From Hippophae tibetana (taxonomy: Eukaryota; Streptophyta; Magnoliopsida; Rosales; Elaeagnaceae), in the NCBI GenBank assembly GCA_037013495.1, contig CM072802.1:63907483-63971482 (forward strand): a DNA stretch of 64,000 bases. Direction: 5' to 3'. Both the position numbers and the translations under genes were made by a program. The notes under the pieces are model-generated. The model was not told the DNA's origin and made no database searches. It saw only the letters and a list, made by a program, of their open reading frames with translations. Shown one piece after another: positions 62,593 to 64,000 of the stretch (the stretch's first letter is position 1; each line of letters starts with the position of its first letter).

Positions 62593-64000
62593 TCATGAGT
62601 TTTCCAACGGGGTGTTAGACATGCCTATCAATGCCCCACATAGTGGCACCCGAAAACGAGCATTCCTTATCAACTTCGTATTTTTACCGTGCCAAACCTG
62701 ATGTTTCGTAATCAATAATTCATAGAGGATAAAAGGAATTGCGTCAAACAAGAACCGACAATTTTGGACGAATTTTATATTTTTCATGATTTTTCGAGAG
62801 TTCAAAAAATAACTAAAAATACTTCCCATGTCCATAAGATTTTGAAATTTTGTAGTATGCGATCAAATATTATTCCAAACTGGTGTGCAAAACATCGCCC
62901 AAGAATTCCATCGTTTGCACGAGTTTGCCCACGGGGTATTAGATATGCCTATCAATTCCACACATAGTGGCACCCGAAAATGAGCATTCCTTGTCATCTT
63001 CGTATTTTTACAATGACAAACCTGATGTTTCGTGATCAATAAATCATAGAGGATGAAAGCAATTGCGTCCAAAAAGAACCGACAATTTTGGAAGAATTTT
63101 ATATTTTTCATGATTTTTCGAGAGTTCAAAAAATAACTAAAAATACTTCCCATGTTCATAAGATTATGAAATTTTGTAGTATGTGATCAAATATTATTCC
63201 AAACATGTGTGCAAAAAATCGCCCAAGAATTCCATCTTTTTCATGAGTTTTCTAACGGGGTGTTAGACATGCCTATCAATGCCCCACACAGTGGCACCCG
63301 AAAACGAGCATTCCTTATCAACTTCGTATTTTTACCGTGCCAAACCTGATGTTTCGTAATCAATAAATCATAGAGGATAAAAGGAATTGCGTCAAACAAG
63401 AACCAACAATTTTGGACGAATTTTATATTTTTCATGATTTTTCGAGAGTTCAAAAAATAACTAAAAATACTTCCCATCTCCATAAGATTATGAAATTTTG
63501 TAATATGTGATCAAATATTATTCCAAACAGGTGTGCAAAAAATCGATCAAGAATTCCATCGTTTGCACGAGTTTGCCCACGGGGTGTTAGACATACTTAT
63601 CAATACCCCACATAGTGGCACCCGAAAACGAGCATTCCTTGTCATCTTCGTATTTTTACCGTGCCAAACCTGATGTTTCGTGATCAATAAATCATAGAGG
63701 ATAAAAGGAATTGCTTCCAACAAGAACCGACAATTTTGGACGAATTTTATATTTTTCATGATTTTCCGAGAGTTCAAAAAATAACTAAAAATACTTCCCA
63801 TGTTCATAAGATTATGAAATTTTGTAGTATGTGATCAAATATTATTCCAAACATGTGTGCAAAACATCGCCCAAGAATTCCATCATTTGCACGACTTTGC
63901 TCACGGGGTGTTAGATATGCCTATCAATGCCCCACATAGTGGCACCCGAAAACGAGCATTCCTTGTCGTCTTCGTATTTTTACCGTGCCAAACCTGATCT
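62593..64000. repeat. Terminal higher-order repeat, copy 3 (cut by window end)
   Basis: The first monomer (62593) is a fusion. Its left part is of the aacggggtg type with aataattcatag. Its right end passes directly into tgtccataagattttg, so the unit that matches 60308 is missing. After that 62863, 63241 and 63547 match 60596, 60974 and 61280 at offset 2,267, seven monomers. The window ends inside the next unit. Confidence 0.8.

Larger units (their letters stand above)
11584..64000. repeat. Right satellite array, ~324-bp monomer, several families
   Basis: About 162 tandem monomers run to the end of the window without interruption, all in the same orientation as the left array. Family markers include cattccttatcaacttcg versus cattccttgtcatcttcg, gtgccaaacc versus gtgacaaacc, and ttcgagag versus ccgagact. 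Four forms of the GC-rich core occur: cacggggtg, aacggggtg, cacagagtg and cacaagtg. Monomers of the agagtg and aagtg classes are 323 bp and shift the minus-strand frame. HOR periods change along the array, which shows repeated local duplication. The array continues beyond the window. Confidence 0.97.

Noticed and set aside
227..63807. About 180 minus-strand open frames of 64 to 118 codons with similar products, and a smaller plus-strand set of about 67 codons
   Set aside because: There is one per satellite monomer at the same phase. They recur because the DNA recurs, and 324 is a multiple of three. Starts and stops shift with single-base changes between families, and one-base indels in the 323- and 325-bp units break or extend the frame freely. 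No recognisable domain, promoter or gene context is seen. A synonymous versus nonsynonymous test over the monomers would settle it.
1..64000. CRISPR-like array
   Set aside because: The repeat unit is about 324 bp with no short repeat and unique spacer pattern. The whole unit is repeated, and the setting is eukaryotic.
1..64000. Ribosomal intergenic spacer or 5S gene cluster
   Set aside because: No rRNA sequence, no internal Pol III boxes in a transcribed unit, and no non-repeat gene between monomers.

Overview
The window is almost entirely satellite DNA. It holds about 190 head-to-tail copies of one AT-rich monomer of about 324 bp (323 to 325 bp), interrupted once by a 1,885-bp element that looks like a solo LTR. 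I find no convincing protein-coding gene, tRNA or rRNA. The setting suggests a large eukaryotic nuclear genome, most likely a flowering plant. The monomer length lies in the range of about two nucleosomes that is common for plant satellites. The inserted element has a plant-type promoter: three TGACGTCA boxes, a G-box, a TATA box and a pyrimidine-rich leader. I cannot name the species, and centromeric, pericentromeric and subtelomeric locations all remain possible.

Layout: 1-9698 is a left array of five monomer types (A-E). It is organised as a 5-mer of about 1,621 bp and, more precisely, a 10-mer higher-order repeat (HOR) of 3,242 bp. One copy has lost a monomer through a C/D fusion. 9699-11583 is the LTR-like element, with ends TGAT...ATCA, a CpG-rich block, promoter signals, a hairpin and an AATAAA. 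11584-64000 is a right array of about 162 monomers. It starts with about 300 bp of left-type B/C sequence and then changes to different monomer families. These form nested tandem duplications of 3 monomers (971 bp), 4 (1,294 bp), 5 (1,619 bp), 6 (1,943 bp), 8 or 9 (2,591 to 2,915 bp) and 18 (5,829 bp).

No genes act together here. The story is one of sequence turnover. Recent unequal exchanges have left hybrid monomers whose breakpoints can often be placed within 10 to 50 bp. Several of these, and both edges of the LTR, fall at two monomer phases: the GC-rich core cccacggggtgttag and the segment ggaattgcNtccaacaag. The LTR promoter points into the right array, and nearly every monomer there carries an AATAAA on the same strand. 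Short transcripts of the satellite are therefore possible, but this is inference.

All comparisons were made by eye. Identity levels are qualitative, and block edges are approximate unless a breakpoint window is given.
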